64,000 nucleotides of DNA, taken from positions 666,338-730,337 of the forward strand of contig MU385860.1 of assembly GCA_022497145.1 (NCBI GenBank), given 5' to 3'. The notes beneath the pieces were generated by a model, which ran no database searches, was not told the origin of the DNA, and saw nothing but the letters and a program-made list of their open reading frames with translations. The stretch is from Rostrohypoxylon terebratum (taxonomy: Eukaryota; Ascomycota; Sordariomycetes; Xylariales; Hypoxylaceae). Shown one piece after another: positions 11,533 through 22,093 of the stretch. The translations under genes and the position numbers were made by a program. Each line of letters starts with the position of its first letter. Position 1 is the first letter of the stretch.

Positions 11533-12098
11533 CTAGGCATCTAACTTGACGGGGAAATTTCCAGCCTCTGTATCATGTTAGCTGTCATCCTTATTATTCA
11601 CAACAATCCTTTCCTGGACTGACCTCGTTGATCATCCCATCGTTCATACCATCCACTGGGACATAGAGATCGGTAGGCAAGTAGGAACTAGGGTCGTTAA
11701 CATGTTGGTTCTGTATTTAGGGGCTAGAATGGTGGTCGTCGTACCTGACGGCATGGGGCAAAGTCCTCGCCCTTGGCGTTGATGCACTTGTGGTAATCAA
11801 CGTAGTTTTGCCAGCAGTGCTTGGTCTGGTTCATGTTGGGGAACCGAGCATCGACACCTAGACGGTGGCGTTAGACGATTGCGTTTCATTGATAGGCTCG
11901 ATGTCGTCGCATAGTTTTCCCGATTCAATCGCAGCAAGGAGCAGAGTATTTCTTACCAGCTAAACCGCAATAACCATTAGTTGTCTGTCATCGTTCGGAA
12001 AAATGGATGTGGATTCGGATGGGTTGAGGGGAATTCGGAATGGGAAACGTACCAGTGACGAATTTGAAGGGCTTTGTCTCGCGCTCTTCGTCAGACAT
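11533..12098 (-). CDS. COX12: Cytochrome c oxidase subunit VIb (Cox12) with a 3-nt internal exon
   Basis: Five exons on the minus strand, 12098-12053, 11959-11957, 11857-11745, 11687-11624 and 11567-11533, give 86 residues. The protein runs [32 protein letters not shown], then [12 protein letters not shown] and [15 protein letters not shown]. It has the CX9C and CX10C pairs that form the disulphide-bonded coiled-coil helix-coiled-coil helix fold. Cox12 sits on the intermembrane-space side of complex IV at the dimer interface. Exon 2 is only CTG. It is needed to give the Ala of the conserved TAG-DARFPN stretch, and it lies between an AG acceptor and a GTAAGA donor. Branch-like CTAAT and CTAAC precede the two acceptors. 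No other path I found gives the conserved sequence. The gene shares its promoter with the divergent NDUFA4-like gene. Confidence 0.9.
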
Positions 12099-12587
12099 TT
12101 TTGTGATTTGTATTGTTTTTTATTTATTTAATTTGGGCGGTGAATGAGGTTAGTGCACTCAATGGCGATTCTGTTGTTGTAAAAAGTGTAAAAAGTGTAA
12201 GTGTGATGATGTATTATGAGACTATGAGACTATGGAGTGAAGATTGTAGCTGAACTTGGAGGGAGCTTTCGGATAATGGAGTTCTTGCCGAATCGAATCA
12301 TACTTCGTACAAGCGTTAATTTTAGGTGCCTCAGGCTTTTTTGGGTGGCACTTGGTGGCATGATATAGTGGACACTTGGGGGAAGAGGGACCCACTACGA
12401 TTATTTTCCATAATTTTACTGGTCGTGGCTTGAACCCAGGTTACCGAAAGCCAGCTGCTTTCCCCCCCCAAAACCTTCCAACAACCTTGGAACGTCAAAG
12501 ATAATAATTGATAATTCTATCTTCGATAACCGAAAGCTACCTCAACAACTCCCGCTACAAACCCTACGCAAATCTCAATTCGACAAA
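12099..12587. promoter_or_regulatory. Bidirectional promoter of COX12 and the B12D/NDUFA4-like gene
   Basis: The 489 bases between the two start codons contain three copies of CCGAAAGC: 12265-12272 (minus orientation), 12444-12451 and 12530-12537. The last two are ACCGAAAGC. The motif could be a shared activator site. Factor identity is unknown. Confidence 0.5.
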
Positions 12588-13187
12588 ATGTATGCAACTC
12601 GAGCTTTGAGGATGATGCCCACGAGGCGCATGATGTTTCCTATTCCCGTACGGCCTTTAATCTTTCGCATAGCTCATGACGTCTACTAACAAACCCATAA
12701 CAGAAGGAGGACCAAAGCGGTATGTTCTCGCCCATCGCGAACCATTGACGCCTTAGCTATATATAACGAGCTTCCGAAAGCATCCTGTGGAAATACTACC
12801 GGAGAGAAACTATGTATTGACCGATTCCATAGCGCACACCATTTCTCAACGCCTGCGAAAATTGCGACAAATTCCGGCAGAGCTACTCCCTCTCGGTTAG
12901 TCCCCCCGCGATCTAGAATTCAACGTAAAAAATATAAAATATATGTATGGATATTGTACCAATCATATTGTTTATTAGGTGTCGTCGTTGGTTTCGCCGT
13001 TTTCGCTGCCGGCTATTCCAGCTTCCGCAAGTTCAGGGTCGACAAGAACCTCCGTCTTAGCCGCCAAAACCGCCAGGCCGAACCGGTGGACCATGGCGAC
13101 CACGGCGTCCACGGCGACCATGCTGAGCACGCCGAGCACGCCGAGCATGCCGAGCACGCGGATAACGCCGAGCACGCGAAACAGTGA
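12588..13187 (+). CDS. B12D/NDUFA4-like respiratory-chain small membrane protein
   Basis: Four exons, 12588-12647, 12704-12719 (16 nt), 12833-12895 and 12979-13187, join in phase to 115 residues. The N-terminus is basic and Met/Arg-rich (YATRALRMMPTRRMM), like a mitochondrial presequence. It is followed by HTISQRLRKLRQIPAELLP, one membrane span (LGVVVGFAVFAAGYSSF) and FRVDKNLRLSRQNR. That span and basic segment resemble the B12D/NDUFA4 family; NDUFA4 is now counted with complex IV. The last 30 or so residues are an unusual His/Asp/Gly then Ala-Glu-His repeat. The divergent COX12 neighbour supports a respiratory role. The family call rests on pattern and context only. Confidence 0.6.
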
Positions 13188-13460
13188 AGAGAATTCGTCA
13201 TGGCAAGAGGGACGGAGTTGGAATTGGGCCAGTCGGGATAGGCTCACTAGGGAAGGGTGCGTTTTCGTTTGGAAAAGCATAGCAATGTACATGTAACCAC
13301 GGGAGGTGGGTATGTCAAATATGGGAGATAAAACGCGCGGTATAGACATTAGTCGCAAGCTCCTGTATTAAACACTTCTTTTTGTGACCCATGCTCCTTT
13401 CCTGACGCCGACGCTATGCGAAAAATTCAAGCAGACCCTACGAGTGATTCAAGTGATGCT

Positions 13461-13993
13461 TCATTCCGGTTTGGGTCCGGCGACGTCCAAGCCCTCAAGT
13501 CCTTGCATGGGGTCTTCTGGTCTGTCATCGTCTACGCTAGCCTTAGGGGCTGCGGCTGCCGCACGATCTTCCTCACTAACGGCATGCTCTGCCAGCCAAC
13601 CTTCCTGTATCTTTTGTTAGTGATCCAGATACTCGATTCTAAATGAATAAACTGAAATGACGATATTCGTACCTGTTCCCAAACAGCCTTCTTGCTACCC
13701 AATCCTTCTTCCGCGCTCTTTGGAGGCTTCGCTGCCGAGACCTTCAGCACCCTGCCAAATAACTCGGATTGATCCATGTTGTCGATGGCTTCCTTAGCAT
13801 CTTCGGCGTCCTCATACTCTACGTATGCGAAGCCTCGATGTGGCTCAGTTGCGTTCGGCGCATCATTCTTAGGAAGAGATATATCTGCTATTTCACCAAA
13901 GGGGATGAAGGCCTCGTGAATATTTACGCTGGTGACGACGGAAGCCAGACCGCCGACGTAGACCGTAGCTTTCCAGCGGGCGGCGTCTGTCAT
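13461..13993 (-). CDS. RRM RNA-binding protein, cyclophilin-E-like RRM
   Basis: Two exons, 13993-13673 and 13604-13461, give 154 residues. A single N-terminal RRM spans about residues 9-88, with RNP2 VYVGGL (11-16) and RNP1 RGFAYVEY (53-60). It continues NMDQSELFGRVLKV and SAEEGLGSKKAVWEQ. That segment, followed by EGWLAEHA encoded in exon 2, is typical of the RRM of cyclophilin E (Cyp33/PPIE). No PPIase domain follows; the protein ends in an Ala/Asp/Pro-rich tail. A role in the spliceosome or mRNA binding is inferred from the family. The intron has a GTACGA donor and a CTAAC branch point. Confidence 0.85.
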
Positions 13994-15045
13994 GTTTTCC
14001 CTTGTCTCGGGCCAGGAGGTGCAGTTTCGTTATGATCTTTTTTTTTATATCTCGTTGGTGAGCTGCGTTGTCATGAGTTGCATGTGAGTTCCGGCGAATA
14101 ATATGCAACTGGCAGGAAGTTTGGTGTGTGGCTGATGGAAATAAATTGCGGCGGGGAGTAGGAAGTTCGGGTACAATTCGTATTAGGAGATATATTCACC
14201 TAAGCGACACGTACAACTTGGTTTTGGTAATAATACTATTAAGAGGATGCCCTTTTGATTTTTGGATAGATGCTTGGTTATTATTATATATAGTAATTTT
14301 TATGATGATTTTAGACCATTTTAATCAAAATTCATCTTAAGACTTTCATTCTTCTAGCATTAATTCTCAGTGGTGTATTATCATACGTATGCATTTACCT
14401 GACCAAAATCCTTAATCAGGTATATATAGAAAAAGTGGACATAGCATCGTCATAGTCCTCGGCTGTTATCACGTGAGATATAGTAAAAGGGGCAGGGGGG
14501 GTCAAGTGGCAGAGTGGCAGAGTGGCAGAGTGGCAGCGTGGCAGCGTGGTTTAGCAAATTGTGGCTGGTGGAAAAGAAAAAAAATGGTACAAAGGTCCCC
14601 ACAAGTTGAAACTTGGCGAAAGGGAACAGATTCCAGCAATTCCAAACATCCAGCAAGCAATCCCTAGCGGTGCACGTCCTCGATTCTTGATTCGGTTTGG
14701 ACTGTGAGCTCATGCGCCCGCTCACACCTAGTAGGGACCGTTGGATCGTATTATCTGGCAACATAATGAATTCGTGTGTTCCCGCCTTTCTATCATAGGC
14801 AAGCAAATCAACGAACAGCTTCTTCACCTCCATACCTCCATTCCTCCATACCTACCATCTCGGGTTTCCTGCCAACAATTCCTAGCTGGCCTAGAGTGCT
14901 CAATGCCAGTTGGCATTTAAGCTAATCCCCTGAGAATCTCTGGACACTCTCTCCTACCATCCCTCGATTCGACCGACCCTGACCACACTAAGCTGCCCCT
15001 CTACGTACTCTACGTACTATACGTGGTGAGAGTGGTGTAGCCAAC
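13994..15045. other. Divergent intergenic region with 8-bp tandem repeat
   Basis: The region lies between the RRM gene (minus) and SEC31 (plus). It contains an AT-rich block (14220-14420), the GTGGCAG tandem repeat at 14505-14549, and a pyrimidine-rich stretch before the SEC31 ATG. No gene is supported. Confidence 0.5.
14505..14549 (+). repeat. 8-bp tandem repeat, about 5.6 copies
   Basis: Four consecutive AGTGGCAG units are followed by CGTGGCAG and a partial CGTGG. It is a simple minisatellite-like array in the SEC31/RRM intergenic region. Confidence 0.85.
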
Positions 15046-18000
15046 ATGGTCAGATTGCGCGAGATCTCGCGTACTGCGGCCTTCGCCTGGTCGCCCGGTG
15101 CAGAAAAGCCATTGTTGGTCACCGGAACTAGAGCTGGGGCTGTCGACGCCGACTTCTCCGACGAGACAAAGCTCGAGTTATGGGATTTAAACCTCGACAG
15201 CCAAGATCAAGGTCTTGAGCTTCAACCTCTTGCCAGCATCGCCGCCGATTCGAGGTAAATATCCAACAAGGTCATTGGCATGGTGGTGAATGTAGTGTTC
15301 GCTAACAGTTATCATTAGGTTCTATGACATTGCTTGGGGTCAGCCCTCCGAAGACTATCCTCAGGGCATCATTGCTGGCGCTCTTGAGAACGGCTCGCTC
15401 GATCTCTGGGATGCCGAGAAGCTCATTGCCGGCGACTCTGATGCCTTAATATCGAGAACGTCGAAGCACACCGGCGCTATCAAGTCATTGCAGTTCAATC
15501 CTGTCAGACCCCAAATCCTAGCCACCGCTGGCGCCAAGGGCGAACTTTTCATCTATGACGTAAATGACCCCGACAACGCCTTTCGTCTGGGCACTACAGC
15601 GGCTCGATCAGATGATTTGGAGTGTGTAGCGTGGAATAGGAAGGTTGCTCACATTCTCGCCACCGGTGGTTCTGGTGGCTTTGTCACTGTATGGGACTTA
15701 AAGACCAAAAAGGCTTCATTGACACTGAATAACAACCGGAAACCCGTCAGCTCCATTGCCTGGGACCCAAACAACTCCACCAAGTTGTTAACCGCTACAC
15801 CTGACGATACAACACCTGTCATCTTGCTTTGGGACCTGCGAAATTCCAATGCGCCCGAGAGAACTCTTCAAGGTCATGAACAGGGTGTTTTATCAGTGTC
15901 GTGGTGTCAGCAGGACGGCGATATTCTAATTTCGTGTGGTAAGGATAACAGAACGTTGGTTTGGAACCCCCAGACTGGAGAACGTTACGGAGAATTCCCT
16001 GAAGTCACCAACTGGACATTCTCAACTCGTTTCCACCCCCACAACCCTAGCCTATCGGCTACGGCGTCGTTTGATGGAAAGATAACCATTCAGACTCTGC
16101 AGAATACAAACCCTTCGGCCGTGCAGAGTAATGCTCAGAGTAGCCTGGATGGTGAAGACTTCTTCACTCAAGCTCAGAAACAGCCCCAAGGCGCTGCCTT
16201 TTCTCTGCCTAAGGCCCCCCGATGGCTTGAAAATCCCGTCGGAGTTTCATTCGGGTTTGGTGGAAAATTAATCATATTTAAGCAAAACCCCCACCAACCC
16301 GGCCAAAAACGTTCCTCCACAATCCAAATTTCTCAGTTTTCTGTCGATTCGGACATTGGAACTGCTACCGAGAAGTTTGAAGACTCCTTAAAGTCTGGTG
16401 ACATCTCGGCTATCTGCGAATCGCATATCGAGCAAGCCAAGTCAGATGAGGAGAAGGCTGACTGGCGTGTCTTGGAAACGTTGCTTGCCGAAAACCCGCG
16501 GAAACAAATTGTCGAATATCTAGGATTTAATGAGGAATCGCAGGATGAGCCAACTAATGGTGTAACGGACGACGCTGCTGAGTCAAAGGAGGCTGAACCT
16601 GAGAAGCCGAAGAAGGGGGCGAAGGGTCATAAGAAAACCTTTTCGACTTTCTTTGCTGATGGAGGTGACGGTGAGGGCGAGGATTTCTTGGCTAGTCTTT
16701 CGGCTACGAAGGGTGCCAAAACGGATAACCCCTTCCATCTATTTCCCGATAGCGACACGGGCGTCGAAAAGCAGATCACGAAAGCGTTGATGTTAGGACG
16801 ATTTGAGAATGCTACCGAAATTTGCTTAAAGGAAGGTCGCATGGCGGATGCCTTCATGATTGCAAATTGTGGGGGAAAAGAACTTGTTGACAAGGTCCAA
16901 TCTGCTTACCTGTCCCAGAAAACCGGGATGCCAAGTTATCTGCGACTCCTAGGCTCTGTTATTGTAAAGAATTTGTGGGACGTCGTCTATAACGCCGACC
17001 TGGCTGATTGGAAGGAGACCATGGTGACGCTTTGCACATTTGCTGATCCGACTGAGTTCCCAGACTTATGCGAAGCCCTGGGTGATCGCATCATCGAATC
17101 TGGCTCCCGAAAGGATGCTTGCTTCTGTTACTTAGTCGGTTCCAAGCTCGAGAAGGTTGTCGATATCTGGGTTCAAGAGCTAGAGGAAACCGAGAAGGCT
17201 AGTCTTGCTGAGGCCGACGACTCCACCTTTTCAATTCATGCTAGGTCTCTCCAACATTTCATCGAGAAAGTATCGGTATTCCGTCACGTTACAAAGTTCC
17301 AAGATACAGAGACAGGCCTTCCTTCAGGTTGGAAGCTTTCTTCCCTTTACGACAAATATATCGAATATGCGGATATTGTTGCCGCCCATGGCCAGCTGGA
17401 AGTGGCGCAAAAATACCTCGGCCTTTTGCCAACGAAATATGACGCTGCGGACATGGCACGTGAACGTGTGCAGCTAGCCACCCAGAAAGTGGTTCACCAG
17501 CCTGTCACAAGACAGCCAGCTCACAAGCCCTCGGTGACCACACGAGTTCCTACCCGAACTGCACCTGTACAAGGAGGATACCAACCGCCTCAGCCGGCGG
17601 CTGGTATTAGCCCAAGCCCAGTCAACCCGTATGCACCTCCGGCCGTCCAAACCCCTCCGGTAAACCCGTATGCTCCACCAACCACTGGTAATCCCTATGC
17701 TACCCAAGGATACCAACCGTTGCAACCACAAATTTCTCAAGCACCTCCTCACAATATTGGATACGGTCCTCCTCCATCTTTTGGTGGTCCCCCAAGATCA
17801 TCTACCCCGTCGTCGAAACCTCCTCCGAGAGCTTCAGACGTTGGAAACTGGAACGATGTTCCTATGGTAACGAAGGCTCCCCCACGACGGAACACACCCA
17901 GCGCGGCTCCTATTACTACTCCCTTCGCCAATCAAGGGGTACCCCCACCTCAAAGCCCATATGGCATTCAACGAGGGACGGCTACACCACCACCGCCTCC

Positions 18001-18915
18001 TCCTAAAGGCCCACCAACCGGAAAGGTAATGTCCCCTCTCGGCGGTCCTCCCCAAGCCGGACAGCTTCCACCTCCGCCTGGACCTGGGTCGGCTGCAGCA
18101 CAAACATACGCGCCTCCCCCTGGTGTCCAGACCCCAGGTGGTGGCCCTGGATTGCCTCCGCCTCCGATGGGCCATGTTGTTCCTAGAATGGCCTCACCTT
18201 ACAACCCGCCGCCAGCGACTACTCCGCCTACGAGCCGATACACTCCTGTACAGCCGCCTCAACCTAATCCTTCCCAGCAACATCCTCTAGGTCCTCCCCC
18301 TCAAGGCAACCGAGCGCCTCCGCCAAATCCTTACGCTCCCCCTCCCCAGGCAGCACCCATTCACAACCAGTACGCCCCATCACCGTACGGTCCTCCATCT
18401 GTACCTCAAGGACCACCCTCTACCGGCCCTCCGTCGGTGAGCGGCGGTGGCCCACCTGCATCAACTTCGCCGGCCCCACCTCCACCGCGAGCTGCCCCAC
18501 AACCGGCTCGTCACCCTGCGGGTGATCGCTCCCACATTCCCCCTAATGCTAAACAGTTAGTTGATATCCTGAGCGTTGACATGCAGCGAGTAGCAAGCAA
18601 GGCTCCCGCTTCATTCGCTCCCCAGGTCAAGGATACGCAAAAACGACTGAACCTGTTGTTTGACCATCTCAACAACGAAGAACTAGTTAAACCGGATACT
18701 ATTGAGCAATTAACCACGCTAGCCCAAGCCTTGGAAAGTAAGAATTATCCAGAGGCGCAGCGTCTGCAGGTAGAGATTCAACGGGATAAGACAGAAGAAT
18801 GTGGCAACTGGATGGTACGTTCAAACAGCTCCGGCATTAACATTATGCGCATCAACTAACTTATATCTAGGTCGGTGTAAAGCGGCTAGTCCAGATGAGC
18901 AAAGTTACGAACTAA
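15046..18915 (+). CDS. sec31: COPII outer-coat protein Sec31
   Basis: Three exons, 15046-15254, 15319-18814 and 18871-18915, give 1249 residues. The N-terminal third is a WD40 propeller ([32 protein letters not shown]). The middle is an alpha-solenoid ACE1 element ([33 protein letters not shown]). A proline/glycine/glutamine-rich linker spans roughly residues 826-1146, with repeated PYAPP motifs for Sec23 and Sar1 contacts. A helical C-terminal region ([17 protein letters not shown], near 1166-1236) ends the protein. Sec31 pairs with Sec13 in the COPII cage for ER-to-Golgi transport. The last intron (18815-18870) separates only the 14 terminal residues ([14 protein letters not shown]); the C-terminus depends on that splice. 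Confidence 0.97.
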
Positions 18916-19668
18916 GATCACTGCGGCCATACCGGATCGACTACCAATTTTTGATGTTTTGACGTATTCGAAAAGCATGATGAGGATGGGGGTCTCATGG
19001 TTTATGAAGTAGTAAAAACTGTTGAGGTTATACGTAGAGCGTGGTTACATAGATAGGTTAACCACTGAAATTCAAAATTCCAGACAATGTTCCTGAAACA
19101 TTGTATGTCCAGTTTAACTATCTGATCTTTTGCCTCCAGCGAGATTATGCTACGACAGAGTAAGATATCCTCATTTTTACTCTTGCACGAGAATTTGTTT
19201 CCCTGTCGTAGAGATGCGATGATATTGCCTCACAGGTAGGTTTCAGCGGAACCAAAGCAACCGTAAGCGGACATCTCCGACTCCACCATATAGAATTTAA
19301 GAAGTACTAATGAACGGAGCTAGACGGACTTTATGGACATTAGGAGTTAAGCGGCGGCATCGTGCAGGACGAGGGTCGTACAAACTTACCTATCTCATCC
19401 GAGTAAGTCTTTTCCATCGTATTCATGCCCATTTGCGATTCTCCGCTGCCTAGATAGCTTAGTTTAGTTGTTGGTTCAAGCGAGACGGATAGGGCTTGGT
19501 GTAGTCGACTTTTGGACGAAGTGATGTAATATAAAGTAACTATGGTAGCACTTCTGAAGAGCTAATTTGAAGATTGAAAATGTCAAAATTTTGTATTGAT
19601 TTATAGCATATCATAATACGTCTCCTATCAACGAGAGGTGAAGTAGCTAGATTACAGTCTCATCTAAT
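18916..19668. other. Intergenic between SEC31 and the SDR gene
   Basis: No gene is supported. Short inverted similarity occurs near 19075-19115 (GACAATGTTCCTGAAACATTGTATGTC contains inverted ACAATGTT/AACATTGT), a small hairpin that could act in 3' end formation. Confidence 0.4.
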
Positions 19669-20665
19669 ATGGATACGCCTGCCCCCAAACCGTATATCCT
19701 ACCGGCCGACGCAGTTTGGTTCAGTAAGTCACATACCTAATTGTCGGGGAGAAAATAACTATGGATACTTACACTTAAAAGTAACCGGCTGCTCTTCCGG
19801 CATCGGGCAAGCCCTCGCCCAGCACATCGCCAACAAGACGGCCTCTCAGCGGGTCGTAGCCACGGCCCGCAACCCGGCCTCGCTATCCGCCATCCCGGAC
19901 TCTCCCCGCGTTCTCAAAGTCGCGCTCGACGTCACGGTCCCAAGTGCCATCGAATCCGCTTTCGACGAAGCCATCTCCTGCTTCGGGCGCGTGGACATCG
20001 TCGTCAACAACGCAGGCTACAACCTCATGGGCGACGCCGAGGCCTCTCCCCCAGGCAACCCCGGTGCGCGCGCCCTCATGGACACCAACTTCTGGGGCGC
20101 GGTGGACGTGACCAAGCGCGCGCTCGCCACCTTCCGGGACGTCAACCCGCGCACGGGGCCCGTCGGCGGTGTCGTCGTAAACGTGACTTCCATGGGCGGC
20201 TTCTTCGGGTCCCCCGGTAACGCGTACTACCACGCGACCAAGTTCGCGCTGGAGGGGTGGGCGGAGAGCGTCGCGAAGGAGGTGCGTCCGGAGTGGGGTA
20301 TACACGTCACGTGTGTGGAGCCCGGGGGCACGAGGACGAAGTATGCTGGGGAGAATCTGAGGAGGATGCCGAGGCACCCGGCGTATGAGGGGGACCCGCG
20401 CGGCGCGACGACCGCGATGTTGGGGTTTATGGATGCGCCGGCGTTGCATGGGGGGTTTGCGAGCGCGGGGGAGGTCGCGGAGGGGATTTATCGGGTCGTT
20501 GGGAGTGGGAGGAGGATCCCGATTAGGGTGCCGTTGGGAAGGGACTCGTGGGCTATGGTTATGGCGGAGGTCGAGAGGGTTAAGGGGGATTTGGAGGAGT
20601 GTAAGGATATTAGTTGTGCGATGGGGGTTGAGGATGCTGCGGAGATGTCGAAGTTGGTGAAATAG
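19669..20665 (+). CDS. Short-chain dehydrogenase/reductase
   Basis: Two exons, 19669-19723 and 19782-20665, give 312 residues. The first exon ends in the codon that starts the nucleotide-binding strand, so splicing yields WFITGCSSGIGQALA with the TGxxxGIG motif. NNAGYN is present. The catalytic Ser lies in VNVTSMGG and the YxxxK pair in YYHATK. It is a classical SDR of usual length, and the substrate is unknown. Exon 2 is much richer in G+C than its neighbours. Its first half prefers C-ending codons, and its second half has G-rich codons such as GGG, GAG and GTG. Confidence 0.9.
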
Positions 20666-21247
20666 AGATTAGTCCCGTAGAGTATGGAACCATTATAAAA
20701 TAAAAATAATCAGTTTGAAGGTCACGGTATTAGTCCTCAATTTTGCTTCATATTCGGGTCTATGCCCGATCTTTTATCTATCAACACAAACACCTATCAT
20801 CCCTAGCCCCTGATAATAGGAAGTCGGGGTATTACGGTGATGTCGTAGACGGGAGAATCAACTCTGACAAGGACTTATTCTCCTTCCCGTGTACGTAGGC
20901 CTTTTCTAGCTACACTGTCGAGTACGGTCTTCTTGAGTCGACGTGACCACTTCTGCAGCCAACCCAGTAGGGCGATATCTAGACCATATCATTCTGACTG
21001 CCTCAAGTGAAAGAGCACATAGTTCACCACTTAGGGTATTTCTTTCAAATCCTGTCCTATCGTTCTAAATTATTGCAATTCAATGTGTATGCAAATATCC
21101 TCGTTCTCCAAACTCCTAAAGCCAGCCATCCCCAAAAATACAAATAGTGGCGAGAAGCGATGTTCGAGGAAGGGCAGTTTATAGACATGAGCCCCAATTG
21201 TCTCATCTCTTCGTGGGTATCGTCAATAGTATCGGTGTAGAGTCGTT
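20666..21247. other. Convergent intergenic region
   Basis: The region holds the 3' flanks of the SDR and SDE2 genes. Nothing else is supported. Confidence 0.5.
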
Positions 21248-22093
21248 TTATTTGTTATCCTCCTCATCTGAGGAACTCATGAATTCGTCGTCTTCGTCAA
21301 AGCCAGCGAACACTCCTGAGGATGGCTTCTTCGATGCGGTTTTTGCTGCTGGCTTCGTGGCCTTGGAGTCGCTGGCTCCTTCGGATTCGTCTCCTCCGCT
21401 AGAAGAATCTTCACCTAAGGATTCCGTAGAAGTAGAGCCGTGCGATGTTCCTAAGAGGTTGTCCTTATAGTTTCCGGCCTTCATAGCGGCAAGGACTGCT
21501 TCGCGCGTTCGCTCGGCGGCCTCTTCCTTGTCCTCAACCCACTTCCCGTCCAGTCGACCTTTCGTGTTGTTCTTGATCTCGTGCTCTTTCTCATCTGCAA
21601 GATCGACGATTTGCTGCCACCTTGCTCGTCGCTTCTCCTTCTCTTTTTGTTCCATCTCAGGTTTGATTGCTAGGTACTCGGCGAGAGACTTTGCCTCGTT
21701 CACCGTGCGAAGTCGACGCCCATCGAGGTTTCTGCTAGATCCATTCTCATCGCCGCGGTTCTTCTTCTTTTTGGAGGACATTCGACCACCAGCTGCTCGG
21801 AGCTGGGAGCCGAAACCACCTTTGCCGCCACATAACGGAATGGATAATCGGAGAGATACAAAGGCATCGTCATCATCGCAAAGGCTAGAGACTAACTCAT
21901 CAGAGCCATGGAGGAGTTGCTTATTTGAGAGAGTAGTTAGGATGAGTCGCGTGTCTGTCTGGGGCAATCGATCTTCAATGCGATCGTGGAGGTCGGAGTA
22001 GGTGGTAGTAGAAGGTACGGGGAATGAGAGAGTAGGAGGTAGGCCTAAGCCTGAAAAGGTGGTAACGAAGACGTTCACGTTTTTGGGCGCCAT
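21248..22093 (-). CDS. sde2: Sde2-like ubiquitin-fold splicing/telomere factor
   Basis: A single exon of 281 residues from the ATG at 22093; an in-frame ATG ten codons upstream is less likely. The N-terminal 85 or so residues form a ubiquitin-like fold ([27 protein letters not shown]). They end at [16 protein letters not shown], with the di-Gly at 89-90 and Lys91. In fission yeast a deubiquitinase cleaves Sde2 after this GG, and the C-terminal fragment with an N-terminal Lys joins the spliceosome for intron-specific splicing. The middle is a charged helical region ([21 protein letters not shown]). The tail is Ser/Glu/Asp-rich and acidic ([17 protein letters not shown]). The processing site is intact. 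The gene is divergent from RPS10, with a transposable element between them. Confidence 0.92.
   Translation of the reverse strand: MAPKNVNVFVTTFSGLGLPPTLSFPVPSTTTYSDLHDRIEDRLPQTDTRLILTTLSNKQLLHGSDELVSSLCDDDDAFVSLRLSIPLCGGKGGFGSQLRAAGGRMSSKKKKNRGDENGSSRNLDGRRLRTVNEAKSLAEYLAIKPEMEQKEKEKRRARWQQIVDLADEKEHEIKNNTKGRLDGKWVEDKEEAAERTREAVLAAMKAGNYKDNLLGTSHGSTSTESLGEDSSSGGDESEGASDSKATKPAAKTASKKPSSGVFAGFDEDDEFMSSSDEEDNK

Noticed and set aside
19883..20449. 188-codon antisense frame over the SDR gene
   Set aside because: It is rich in Arg, Pro and His and explained as the shadow of a GC-rich coding strand.
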